64,000 nucleotides of DNA, taken from assembly GCA_016931515.1 (NCBI GenBank), contig JAFGEQ010000015.1, positions 181,355 through 245,354 on the forward strand, in the 5' to 3' direction. This stretch comes from a candidate division CSSED10-310 bacterium (lineage in GTDB: Bacteria; CSSED10-310). Below the pieces are notes generated by a model that saw only the letters and a program-made list of their open reading frames with translations, was not told where the DNA came from and searched no databases. The translations under genes and the position numbers were made by a program. How positions within the stretch are numbered: position 1 is the stretch's first letter; the number at the start of each line of letters is the position of its first letter. Positions 7,748 to 16,284 of this stretch are shown in pieces.

Positions 7748-9284
7748 TTTGGTTATCCCCTGAACGTCTGATTGTTTTCCCCACGAACACTTCGTCGGAT
7801 AAATACAGTGTAGCCAATCGGCAGAGAATTCGATGATGATCAGCACCGTTCTTGTGTTCTTTCCAGAGACCCTGCACAACTGACGGATCAATCAAACCAC
7901 AGGCCGATTCATGAGCTTTCACTAACAATTGTTCCCAAAACGCTGATCCTTCTCTAAGCCAGCCTGGATAATTCTGAGCACTTTTCCGATGACGTCCGGC
8001 TGTCAATTTTTTCATAAGTTTTCTTGCAGCGATGCCAATAAAATCAAGGAATTTCAGTTCTAATGGACGATCTTTCGGATGGAGCGGAACCCGTAGCAGG
8101 GCCGGGTATGTCCTTCGAATAATTTCACAGTGGATTTGCGGTTCGATTCGAAGTTGCGGTGGCAGATGCCGAACCGCTTGAATGTAATCAGAGTCCAGAA
8201 ACGGGAGCACAAGGTGAAAAATGGAGTTCCAGATCACCGCACCGAAAGATGTAAACGATCTGACACGCTCCCGCAGGTAGAACTCATCATTCCAGGCGAC
8301 CGGATGCGAATACCGCGCGAATTCGGCACACAATCGGTATCGCTCGATAAATTCATCGCGCAATTGATTGAGAATAGGTTCCGTTTCTTTGGAAAACAGC
8401 TTTGCATATCGCCGTTTTTTCGTAATATCTACCAAATTGAACAACTGAAACGCGATATCGCCTTCCGAACAATTACCCATCCTGCAATCATCAGCTTTCC
8501 AGAAACTCCTGCCGTATTCACCATTCAGTCCGGGAATGGCAAGACCTCCAGACAGCCGATTGAGATGAGCAATCGGATGGATCGCATGGCCATGATCAAT
8601 GCTGATCATACCGCCGGTCAACTGGACAATTTTCCTTGCATTCTGTTGCAGATAAGATTCCTGAAATGGCATCGGATAATGATTCATTCCAATAATCGCA
8701 GATACTTTTTCCGCTCGTTTCACCTCGTAATTTTTGCGTGATCCACGTGTATAGGACCGGATACCTGCCGTATTGCCGACAACAGAAGCGATTGTTCGGG
8801 AGTCGATGCCACCGGTCAGCGGAAGCCATCCTGAGGGCTCAATATCGATCTGTTTTTTCAAACCGCTGATAAACAGCGATGCAACATCGTCGAGACTTGT
8901 CCGACCCAGATCGCATATTCGATCTGTCCACTCACTGCGAATGCCTGCAGAGGTCACAAGGTGCCGGTCACCCGGAGGAAATCGTTCAATTTCGCTATAC
9001 AACGTGCGGCTTCCCGAAAGGTGACCAAACAGCAACATCTCGAGTCTGGCTTCAATACACGGGGTCAATCTATCGGCCATCGACGCCAAAGTCTCAAAAT
9101 TCGATCCGATTATCTGATGTGACTCGTTCGTGAGAATATAGATCGGCCGTATCCCCAATCCGCCCTGTCGAATACTGATTGCCTGACCCCAGCCATTATT
9201 GTCGATCCTGATTGACCAGGGGTGATCATGCGGATAGGGATCGCGCTGGATTTCATCTGTTAGTTTTACTATTGCGTCTTTCAT
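7737..9284 (-). CDS. Asparagine-synthase-like amidotransferase lacking the N-terminal catalytic Cys
   Basis: A 515-residue protein with the ATP-pyrophosphatase domain of class B asparagine synthetases: WLPLTGGIDSRTIASVVG, the PP-loop, at about 153-170, then VLPFLDSDYIQAVRHLP in the C-terminal half. The N-terminal region keeps the later strands of the glutaminase fold (GLGIRPIYILT, ERFPPGDRHLV), but the first 50-60 residues of a normal glutaminase, including the essential Cys2, are absent. It therefore probably uses free ammonia or another amine, or acts on a different acceptor; such relatives often sit in glycan or natural-product loci. It starts only 48 bases from the divergent RluA gene. 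Confidence 0.82.
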   Translation of the reverse strand: MKDAIVKLTDEIQRDPYPHDHPWSIRIDNNGWGQAISIRQGGLGIRPIYILTNESHQIIGSNFETLASMADRLTPCIEARLEMLLFGHLSGSRTLYSEIERFPPGDRHLVTSAGIRSEWTDRICDLGRTSLDDVASLFISGLKKQIDIEPSGWLPLTGGIDSRTIASVVGNTAGIRSYTRGSRKNYEVKRAEKVSAIIGMNHYPMPFQESYLQQNARKIVQLTGGMISIDHGHAIHPIAHLNRLSGGLAIPGLNGEYGRSFWKADDCRMGNCSEGDIAFQLFNLVDITKKRRYAKLFSKETEPILNQLRDEFIERYRLCAEFARYSHPVAWNDEFYLRERVRSFTSFGAVIWNSIFHLVLPFLDSDYIQAVRHLPPQLRIEPQIHCEIIRRTYPALLRVPLHPKDRPLELKFLDFIGIAARKLMKKLTAGRHRKSAQNYPGWLREGSAFWEQLLVKAHESACGLIDPSVVQGLWKEHKNGADHHRILCRLATLYLSDEVFVGKTIRRSGDNQNES

Positions 9285-9332
9285 GATACTCTTTTAACCG
9301 TCTGCACTCTGACATTCCGGACGAATTATACG

Positions 9333-10214
9333 TTGGATAAATATTATATCACAATTAAAAAGGAACATTCCGGCAAGCGATTGGATAAAGTCATTCCTGA
9401 TGTGCTTCCACAGATTTCTCGCCGGCAAGCTCGAAAACTGATCGAAACCGGTGCAGTCAGCATCGACAGAAAACGAAACAGGACGCTGTCCAGGCCGGTT
9501 CAGGAAGGAGAAACCGTTATCATATATCGCGGAAGCGAAACGCGAACGGTCAATCCGGATGAAAGTCCTCTTGAGATTCTCCATGATGATCCATGGTTCG
9601 TTGTTATCAATAAGCCCTCGGGAACACCCGCTGATGCAACGCGGGAAGGTCTGAGAGGTACGGTCATCGACATTTTATCGGAGACATTTCCAGGAAAAAC
9701 AATTCGAACAGTGCATCGTCTCGATATGGGTACATCCGGTGTCATGGTTGTCAGCAAAACAGCGGCTGCAACTCGAGATCTCAACACCCAGTTCCAGAGA
9801 AGGCAAGTTGAGAAAAGTTATCAAGCGCTCGTTCATGGACAGGTGAACAAGGAGAGCGGCAGAATAATCACATTCATCGATAGAGACCCAAACGATGCGA
9901 GGAAGTTCAGAAGTGTAGCCTGTGGAGGAAAGGAAGCGCAAACCGAGTATCACGTGTTATCTGAGTACAGCTTGTATACTCTATTGAGCGCAGTCATTCT
10001 GACCGGTCGAACCCACCAGATCAGGGTTCATTTCAGCGAGATGGGGCATCCTGTTGTTGGCGACCGGCTGTATGGCATGCCGGACGACCCGGCTCCCCGG
10101 CTGATGCTGCATGCTGCTTCACTGGCCTTTCGCAACCCGCGAACCGGGGAAATGCTGTCATTTGAGGCCGGTATCCCGTCGATATTTTCTGAATATGCAG
10201 ATACCTCCGGGTGA
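9333..10214 (+). CDS. RluA-family pseudouridine synthase
   Basis: A 293-residue enzyme converting specific uridines in rRNA (or tRNA) to pseudouridine. An S4 RNA-binding domain fills residues about 14-72 (GKRLDKVIPDVLPQISRRQA), followed by the catalytic domain with HRLDMGTSGVMVV, in which Asp131 is the nucleophile, KSYQALVHG and the late motif LTGRTHQIRVHF. Length and domain order fit RluC/RluD-like enzymes, but the exact target cannot be assigned. The only start in frame before the S4 domain is TTG at 9333 with a weak ribosome-binding site; the start is therefore the least certain part. The 194-base gap to the convergent M55 gene holds no recognisable gene. Confidence 0.92.
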   Translation: MDKYYITIKKEHSGKRLDKVIPDVLPQISRRQARKLIETGAVSIDRKRNRTLSRPVQEGETVIIYRGSETRTVNPDESPLEILHDDPWFVVINKPSGTPADATREGLRGTVIDILSETFPGKTIRTVHRLDMGTSGVMVVSKTAAATRDLNTQFQRRQVEKSYQALVHGQVNKESGRIITFIDRDPNDARKFRSVACGGKEAQTEYHVLSEYSLYTLLSAVILTGRTHQIRVHFSEMGHPVVGDRLYGMPDDPAPRLMLHAASLAFRNPRTGEMLSFEAGIPSIFSEYADTSG

Positions 10215-10408
10215 CCGGTCCCTTTTCTTTTCTTTCAGCGCTGCTACATGGCAGACCAAAGCATCGGGTGTCTCAGAATAGTCTCCCATTTACCTTTTTC
10301 GAAAAAGATATCCTGGCAGCAGCGCAACGAGCCTCTGAAAATTCGCGTAATTCCTGTACGAATAAAAGAGATTTACAAATCGAACAACATCGGTGACTCA
10401 ATCTGTTG

Positions 10409-11215
10409 TCACCCTGCGCAATAATAAAAGAAAGTAAAGCAATCTTTCAGATCCTGTGCCGTGAAAAGCACAACCGTATTATCCACCCTTTTGACTCCCG
10501 GATAAAACTGAGCCTTGTACGCAAGATGTTCATGCCGATACCGCACCATGAAATCATACGGAGGTTCCACGTGAAACGGACGGAATGTGTTCAACCTCCG
10601 CATAGCCTCCGCAGCATGCAGGCGGATAAGTTCCCGGGAACTTTCCGGATGGAGATTGATTGCAGCACTTCCCATTCCCTCCTTTACGGCGACTGTTTCC
10701 AAGGGCCCGAAGATATGACGCGAATACTCACATACAGCCTTGTCGCCCGCAATAAATATCAACGGCACATTGAACATGCCTGCGATCAGTGCATTCAGTC
10801 CGGCTTCAGCCATCGGAATATCATTGATTCGAACATCGGAAATTCTCAATGACATCGTATGTTTAAGCGTTGCGTCGGGAGTATCCGCAGCAGCGTGGTA
10901 GCCGACAAACATCGCCGCATCGAAATGTTCGTCAATACCCTCCATCATCCCCAGTGGTGAGTCTGCCCATCCCCGGATCAAACGGGCTTGTTTATGCAAT
11001 TCCTCCGGCAAGATATTCCGGGCATCACCATGAGCATCGCGAACCACGATATCATCAGCTCCACCTTCAATAGCTCCCTCGATCGCAGCATTGACCTCCC
11101 CAGTCATAAGTTTTCTGAACAGGGTAAAATCATCCTTGTGCCGCTCCGTTTCATCAAAGTGAACAACTCCCGTCACACCTTCAATATCCGCAGAAATAAA
11201 CACCCTTTTTCCCAT
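10409..11215 (-). CDS. M55-family D-aminopeptidase (DppA-like)
   Basis: A 268-residue zinc peptidase of the DppA family, which releases D-amino acids from small peptides. The metal-binding opening is VFISADIEGVTGVVHFDE (Asp10, Glu12); VVRDAHGDARNIL and MFVGYHAAADT supply the conserved histidines, followed by DIPMAEAGLNALIAG. I chose 11215 because GGGAGG lies five bases upstream and the family begins here; 34 further in-frame codons upstream are unlike the family. It lies 64 bases after the secreted protease gene on the same strand, perhaps in the same transcript. No signal peptide, so it is cytoplasmic and would act on imported or recycled peptides. Confidence 0.93.
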   Translation of the reverse strand: MGKRVFISADIEGVTGVVHFDETERHKDDFTLFRKLMTGEVNAAIEGAIEGGADDIVVRDAHGDARNILPEELHKQARLIRGWADSPLGMMEGIDEHFDAAMFVGYHAAADTPDATLKHTMSLRISDVRINDIPMAEAGLNALIAGMFNVPLIFIAGDKAVCEYSRHIFGPLETVAVKEGMGSAAINLHPESSRELIRLHAAEAMRRLNTFRPFHVEPPYDFMVRYRHEHLAYKAQFYPGVKRVDNTVVLFTAQDLKDCFTFFYYCAG

Positions 11216-11279
11216 CTTAACCTCCCGGTCGTTAATCCGACGATGCGAGCGGCTCCTTTCCGGAGCAGGTCCCACCGTT

Positions 11280-13046
11280 TTATGACTCCGTCCAACCGAA
11301 TGTAAATACAGCGACATTGCCGATCAACCGGGTGAATGTCATGTCCGTAACACCCGCATACCAGTTGATATCGTTCGCACTACCAGCTCCTGAAGGCCAT
11401 TCAAATGCCGGGATCACAGTGACAATTGTTTCACCCGTTGGAAAACTCATCGGATAATAGCTGAATTCATTGAAGGCGGGAGCAAAGTAAAATTGTCCAT
11501 ATACGTCCAGAATAACAAACAGGGCGACATCCTGCACCGGTGTACCGTTATCAACAACGACCGCGCACGCAAATGTGTCGCCTGGCTTAAACATCGTGGA
11601 CGGCATGAGGATGGACAGGTCCAAATCGGGCGGTGGAGTTGGTGTCCGTGTTGGAGTTGCTGTTCCCGATGGATGTGCCGTTGGCGTCCGGGTGGGCGTC
11701 GCCGTGACAGTAGGGGTCGGAGTCGCGGTCGGAACACTGCCGTTCCAATAGGCTCCGGCACACGTCGTCGTATTGCCCAGCCACTGCCCCAGATTGCCAT
11801 GCGTGAATGAATTGCCGAAGCGGCCGTAGTAATCCTTTCCGTACTGGTTGCTGCAATCCGATGAACCTGCCCACAATTGACCGACAACGAAATGGTTGGA
11901 GTCACGAAAGAGTGCGCTTCCCGACGATCCGACTTCCGTCACGCCGGGATTCGATGTCCTATCCCACGTGACACCCCATTGACCGCCGAAGGACAGAGAG
12001 GAAATTGATCCATAGGAGATTCTCTTATACGCACCATCCGGGTGATGAATACCCGTTATGGCGTCATCCATTGCCAGCGAATTCCGGTCCCAGCCGGCGA
12101 AATAGATGCCACTGTAATCCGCATCATTGAGTCTCAACAGCGCATAATCTGACGCACTGCCACCGCTGGCGGGTCCAGTCGCCAGCAGCGTGGACCCCGC
12201 CACCGTCCGGTATCCACGCGAAGGAGGCGGATCATTGCATTGCGCCGTATGGAAGAAAAACCATGCCTTAACCGTGCCGGCAATCGCCTGGGTAGAGACA
12301 CAATGATTTGCTGTCAGGAAGTAAGGGATAAAGGCCTGAGGAGTCGAATTCAACATGGTTCCCGAGCAGACGTAGGTTCCGGAGTCATTAAACTCAATTT
12401 GGGCGGAAGCATCACGTTGCGGCAAATAGTCCAGATCGCATGTCACATCATTATGGCAGGAGCCTTCACGCCCGAACAGGTTCAGAATATCTTTGTAAAC
12501 ATGACTGATTTCCAGGAGTTCGAAGGGAGGATTCAATCCGGTATCCGTTGCGTTATCCCTGTGCCATTCGAGTATGATCGTATCACCGGGAGACCCCCAT
12601 GACCATATCGTTCCATCCCGGAAGACATCCTGAATACCATAGATATCCGATTCGGTTTCACCTTCGGCATAAATATAGAGTGTACCGGCATCCTGCAGCC
12701 GAACATCCGCCAGATGCAGTTTCATTTCACGAGCACCTGGGGACCGGATCGCAAGTCGCCAGACTAGACCATAATCATGATCCATAATCATTTCAGCGCG
12801 ATCCACTGCATCAGCGGGAAGAGGACGGGCTGCACCGATTCTCATTGGGATACCCTTGTCCTCATTGATCATGTCTTCTTTCTGCCAGCTATCAATATCC
12901 GGTTCATCGAGAACAACAACTGAATGGTGCCCTACATGACCCAACCCGATCATCACAGATGGAGGCACGCCGCGATCAGCCAGAGCAGGCGCTGTCAGCA
13001 TCGCCGCAATCAAACAAACAGTTGCGATATATCCGATATTTTTCAT
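11280..13046 (-). CDS. Secreted trypsin-like serine protease with TP-rich linker and novel C-terminal domain
   Basis: A 588-residue exoprotein. A signal peptide covers residues 1-23 (cleavage after APALA). The catalytic domain resembles lysyl-endopeptidase-type S1 enzymes: His248 in LTANHC, Asp300 in SDYALLRL and Ser375 in GSSGSALF, with six or more cysteines likely paired. The propeptide-like region 24-200 precedes it. Residues 436-472 form a Thr-Pro linker (TPTPTVTATPTRTPT), then a 115-residue C-terminal domain (FKPGDTF, FVILDVYGQFYF, VIPAFEWPSG, FTFGWTES) that recurs at the end of the kelch-like protein at 57947. It precedes the M55 peptidase on the same strand. Secretion and activity are strongly supported; the role of the last domain is not known. 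Confidence 0.92.
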   Translation of the reverse strand: MKNIGYIATVCLIAAMLTAPALADRGVPPSVMIGLGHVGHHSVVVLDEPDIDSWQKEDMINEDKGIPMRIGAARPLPADAVDRAEMIMDHDYGLVWRLAIRSPGAREMKLHLADVRLQDAGTLYIYAEGETESDIYGIQDVFRDGTIWSWGSPGDTIILEWHRDNATDTGLNPPFELLEISHVYKDILNLFGREGSCHNDVTCDLDYLPQRDASAQIEFNDSGTYVCSGTMLNSTPQAFIPYFLTANHCVSTQAIAGTVKAWFFFHTAQCNDPPPSRGYRTVAGSTLLATGPASGGSASDYALLRLNDADYSGIYFAGWDRNSLAMDDAITGIHHPDGAYKRISYGSISSLSFGGQWGVTWDRTSNPGVTEVGSSGSALFRDSNHFVVGQLWAGSSDCSNQYGKDYYGRFGNSFTHGNLGQWLGNTTTCAGAYWNGSVPTATPTPTVTATPTRTPTAHPSGTATPTRTPTPPPDLDLSILMPSTMFKPGDTFACAVVVDNGTPVQDVALFVILDVYGQFYFAPAFNEFSYYPMSFPTGETIVTVIPAFEWPSGAGSANDINWYAGVTDMTFTRLIGNVAVFTFGWTES

Positions 13047-13139
13047 TCTTCCTCCAATAAATAGCGTTCCTGTTATTCAACCGTCCGTCTGTTTGTTTAT
13101 CGAAAGCAACCAGAGATGTCCATCGGAAAAGAATTATAG

Positions 13140-13376
13140 TTAATGTTTGATGATCAGCCACCCCAACAATCCGGCCATTATCATCAGCCCCCAGTTTGTC
13201 AGTGCCGACGTATCAGCAGGAGTTTGGGATCGGAATATGAGAATCTCGCCGGTCGCATCATTCCTGACAAGATCGGTGATATTTACCAGGTTCGTTGTGT
13301 CGATTGTGCAAAGAGCGCCAAGATCGAACGTTCCATTGAGATTGCCGTCGCCCTCACCCCTGCTTCTTTCAGCCAT
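13140..13376 (-). CDS. Small ORF with C-terminal membrane-anchor tail, possible remnant
   Basis: A 78-codon frame that ends in a short hydrophobic segment with a basic end (TSALTNWGLMIMAGLLGWLI, then IKH). The shape is that of C-terminal sorting tails of the IPTL-CTERM kind, and the first part (NLNGTFDLGALCTIDTTNLV) reads like the end of an exoprotein. The frame is open for about 20 codons above the ATG and then meets a TAA, and no Shine-Dalgarno sequence precedes the ATG. It may be a remnant of a larger surface protein gene or a small membrane protein. It is 93 bases upstream of the trypsin-like protease on the same strand. Confidence 0.35.
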   Translation of the reverse strand: MAERSRGEGDGNLNGTFDLGALCTIDTTNLVNITDLVRNDATGEILIFRSQTPADTSALTNWGLMIMAGLLGWLIIKH

Positions 13377-13454
13377 TAGCTTTTGCAGGCTGTTAGCTGC
13401 GTTACGTCCTGATTTAAAGTTGACACCTTTTTGGAAAAGATTAACAGGTTAGTG

Positions 13455-13481
13455 GGGAATGTCCCCTCCGTCCCCATGGGA
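13455..13481. repeat. Short palindromic extragenic element (GGGGA/TCCCC)
   Basis: GGGGAATGTCCCC forms a 5-base-pair hairpin and is followed at once by TCCGTCCCCATGGG. From memory, the same G/C-run pattern (a run of G, ACATTCCCC, ACGGAGGGG) occurs between genes in many environmental genomes, often near TnpA(REP)-like genes; none is in this window. It lies in the 13380-13589 gap, whose other content is the promoter before 13590. Confidence 0.35.
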
Positions 13482-13554
13482 GTGACACTGGCTGCCGCCA
13501 GCCCGGATTACACGTCAAAGATTTATCATACTTGTGTCAACTTTTTTTCAAGAC

Positions 13555-13582
13555 TTGACCTATATCGACAAACCTGTATCTT
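13555..13582 (+). promoter_or_regulatory. Candidate sigma-70 promoter for the 13590 lipoprotein operon
   Basis: TTGACC (13555-13560), a 16-base spacer and TATCTT (13577-13582) sit 7 bases before the ATG at 13590. There is no Shine-Dalgarno sequence in the space left, so the transcript would be leaderless or nearly so, as at 1205-1241. Confidence 0.45.
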
Positions 13583-13589
13583 GGCTTTC

Positions 13590-16283
13590 ATGTTCAGCTT
13601 GAGCGTTTATCGGAAAAACATATTGGTTTTTTGTTGTTCAATTACTTTGTCACTCATGAGTTCGGGGTGTCTGGATCCGGCACCGGGCAGACCCGATTAT
13701 TCCCAGTGCGAATACATCGTGCGCGTCCTGATTTTATCATCGGAATCCGGAACAGCCCAGGAAGTATCCGGTCATTTCAGGCAGAGCTGGAATCTCAATA
13801 CAGTGGTAAGCATCCATTCAGACGTATCTACGCTGGAGTTCGAGGCTGCGGATTGTATCTATGTTACAGCCGATTACATGGAGGCTGCCGGTACTCAACG
13901 CAAATCTCTATGCCGGGGTTTGGAGAAAGCTGCGCGCAATGGTGCCGTGATTTATTTCGAACCATTGTGCATTTTCATGGATGGTATTGAATCAGCCGGA
14001 ATCCAACATGCAAGCAAGTGCAGCCCCATCAAAACAAAACCCATGATCCGGTCATTTCCGAACGAGATGACCAAATTCAGTATTTTTTTTCGCCAGGTTT
14101 TCGCAGAACCCGTTTGTTTTCCTCGAACGCATTACGAAAAAACGCATATGCCTGGCTTTGTCGTAACCGCCAGTGACCCACCCATCTGGGAGATAGATTT
14201 CTCAGCGGATGTTATTGATGCCGATGTTTTGGCGACAACAGGGAGAGGACAACCTCTTATGACCTGGAAGACGCTTGGAAAGGGTGGTTTTCTCTGGTCT
14301 TTCGATTTCAGTCGCAGGCATGAATTGTTACATGGTAAAAAAACAATGCGCGATTTCTCATTAGGCTATCCTGACCCGGACGCACAAAACTTTCATTACG
14401 CCGGCGCCGGATTGGATTACATGTTCCGTAATCTACTGGTGAATCTTGCAGCCAAGAAAAAATATGGGGTTTCCCTGGAGCGGGTGCCCGGTCCGAACGG
14501 CGCGCCCTGCTGCAGTTGGCAGAATCATCTCGACGGCTACGACAACTGGGAAAAAAAATTTGCGAAGCGCTGGGCAGAGATACTGCTGGGCAGGGGGTTG
14601 ATTCCATCGTTTACGATCCGCTCGGATCTGACCAAGTTCGAAAGGCCTGAATTTTCCGGCCAGGAAGCGCTGGCGAGTGAATTTGTGCGATACTGCAGGA
14701 GAAAGGGAATTCCAATCAATCCGCACCTGACACTCGAACCGCTGGATACACCGGATATTGAACGCGATCGAATTCTGACGGACCTGACCGATCTGATTGA
14801 TATCGGAGTTGCACGTGACGAAATATCCGGTGCGGATCACCATGTCTTTTACACCCGTGCTCAACCGGTCTGGCAGTCTTTTCATTCCATCATCAACGCA
14901 GGTCTCTACCATGATTTCGGTGGAGCGACACTATCAAACTTCGTCCTGTTCCCGTGGTTTTTCTGCACCAGTTCCGCCTATGCTCCCTATTGTCCTTTTT
15001 TCATGCTGGAGGATGATGAGGGCCATTTTCTTCCCCTAGTTATCGGTTCACCGATGCCTTCGCGCCCGACCGACAGTGCGGTTGGTAGCCGTTGCCGGCT
15101 TCCAATGGAGTTACGGCTGCCAGTCACTTATTATTTCCATCCTGAATTCATTCTGGATGCTGTCGGATTCGATGATCTTCATTCTGAGTTCCAGGCGATG
15201 ATAACGGATATGGAAGTTCTGCGGGACAGACATGGTTACTGTATGGTAACTGAACCTCAGGCCGCCAGGGCTCATATTGCCAACCGAACGGCTCGTATCA
15301 AAGCACTGATATCGGGTCGAACCATCACAATCGAAGCTGATGGCAGGGAGGCATTTGAGCAGGCTGCAGAATTCCGTAAGGCGTTGGGCATGAGAATCGA
15401 ATATGTATCGGCAATGATTCACAAAGACGCCTACGAGACAACATCTCCCGTCCGATACATTTCTCCCCTGGATAATTGTATGGAAATTTCACTGAATCCG
15501 TCTGGCAAGACAGTGATTGGGGAGGGAGTTGAGGAACGTTTCCATTTTGAGCGCATTAATCTGCCTTTCCATCTGGATGTGGAGAGGGACAGAATGGATT
15601 TGCATATTTCCGAGCCCGGATTACGCTGGATCCGATATTCATGGAATCCGGATGATAAAGAGGTCTGGCTTCCCCTATCTTTTCCGGGAAACATCTCCAT
15701 TTTTAATTCCACGATTGAACTCAGCAATACAGACATCGATCCGTTGAAAGTCAGTTTCAGCCGTTTCTCAGGAGAAGAGTTAAAGAAACAGCTCATCGTG
15801 TTGCATGGCAAACTTGATGCGTTGCCGATCGATCCGTCTGTTCGCATTCTCGATTTTGGAACAACTGCCGTTCGATCCATGTATGGACGCGGATGGTGTT
15901 TGATCGATGAAGGAAGCGTTGGGCGAACCGTTACATGGTCAACGGGCTACCCGTTCAGTGAACTTAAGATTCCCATGAATGGCGGCAGCGGGTTCAACTG
16001 CGAGATCGAACTTTGCCCATATGTCAATTCGAATTTCGGAAGCCAGACATTCGCTGTCGAGATTAACGATGAGACAGTTCTGGAACCGGTTGAACTGAAA
16101 AACGAGTGGCAGACGATCTCCTTTGTCATCCCCCGAAACATCCTTTTTCCAGGATTAAACTACGTCGTTTTCAGGTATAAGTATGTATCGGTACCGGGGT
16201 TGGATCAACCAGGCAGCAGGGATATGAGACCGCTTGCCGTTATGTTTGATTCAATGACATTGTCGAAAAGAAAAGAGAGTTAA
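13590..16283 (+). CDS. Large lipoprotein of unknown function
   Basis: An 897-residue exported protein I do not recognise. The leader ends LSLMSSGC, a slightly unusual lipobox with Cys27 followed by Leu, so it is probably an outer-membrane lipoprotein. Residues about 40-280 look like a glutamine-amidotransferase-like fold (ADCIYVTADYM, NGAVIYFEP, GKGGFLWSFDFS). The middle has many His/Asp/Trp patches (CCSWQNHLDGYDNW, TYYFHPEFILD) reminiscent of carbohydrate-active TIM or NodB barrels, but I see no decisive motif. The end is a beta-sandwich (RSMYGRGWCLIDEGS..., LNYVVFRYKY). An upstream ATG-less extension of the frame to 13431 is rejected because the signal peptide starts at 13590. The next gene begins one base after its stop, so the two form an operon. 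Confidence 0.75.
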   Translation: MFSLSVYRKNILVFCCSITLSLMSSGCLDPAPGRPDYSQCEYIVRVLILSSESGTAQEVSGHFRQSWNLNTVVSIHSDVSTLEFEAADCIYVTADYMEAAGTQRKSLCRGLEKAARNGAVIYFEPLCIFMDGIESAGIQHASKCSPIKTKPMIRSFPNEMTKFSIFFRQVFAEPVCFPRTHYEKTHMPGFVVTASDPPIWEIDFSADVIDADVLATTGRGQPLMTWKTLGKGGFLWSFDFSRRHELLHGKKTMRDFSLGYPDPDAQNFHYAGAGLDYMFRNLLVNLAAKKKYGVSLERVPGPNGAPCCSWQNHLDGYDNWEKKFAKRWAEILLGRGLIPSFTIRSDLTKFERPEFSGQEALASEFVRYCRRKGIPINPHLTLEPLDTPDIERDRILTDLTDLIDIGVARDEISGADHHVFYTRAQPVWQSFHSIINAGLYHDFGGATLSNFVLFPWFFCTSSAYAPYCPFFMLEDDEGHFLPLVIGSPMPSRPTDSAVGSRCRLPMELRLPVTYYFHPEFILDAVGFDDLHSEFQAMITDMEVLRDRHGYCMVTEPQAARAHIANRTARIKALISGRTITIEADGREAFEQAAEFRKALGMRIEYVSAMIHKDAYETTSPVRYISPLDNCMEISLNPSGKTVIGEGVEERFHFERINLPFHLDVERDRMDLHISEPGLRWIRYSWNPDDKEVWLPLSFPGNISIFNSTIELSNTDIDPLKVSFSRFSGEELKKQLIVLHGKLDALPIDPSVRILDFGTTAVRSMYGRGWCLIDEGSVGRTVTWSTGYPFSELKIPMNGGSGFNCEIELCPYVNSNFGSQTFAVEINDETVLEPVELKNEWQTISFVIPRNILFPGLNYVVFRYKYVSVPGLDQPGSRDMRPLAVMFDSMTLSKRKES

Positions 16284-16284
16284 A

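Noticed and set aside
7748..7891. 48-codon N-terminal extension of CinA
   Set aside because: It overlaps the next gene in another frame and is unlike CinA; MKAEIVSIGDELL is the normal start.
8130..8741. 203-codon plus-strand frame
   Set aside because: It lies wholly inside the asparagine-synthase-like gene on the other strand and shows no domain, leader or ribosome-binding site.
10211..10396. 61-codon ORF after the RluA-type gene
   Set aside because: No ribosome-binding site, no family, odd composition; treated as noncoding.
13431..13589. 53-codon extension upstream of the 13590 lipoprotein
   Set aside because: It translates the extragenic palindrome and would hide the signal peptide and the promoter.
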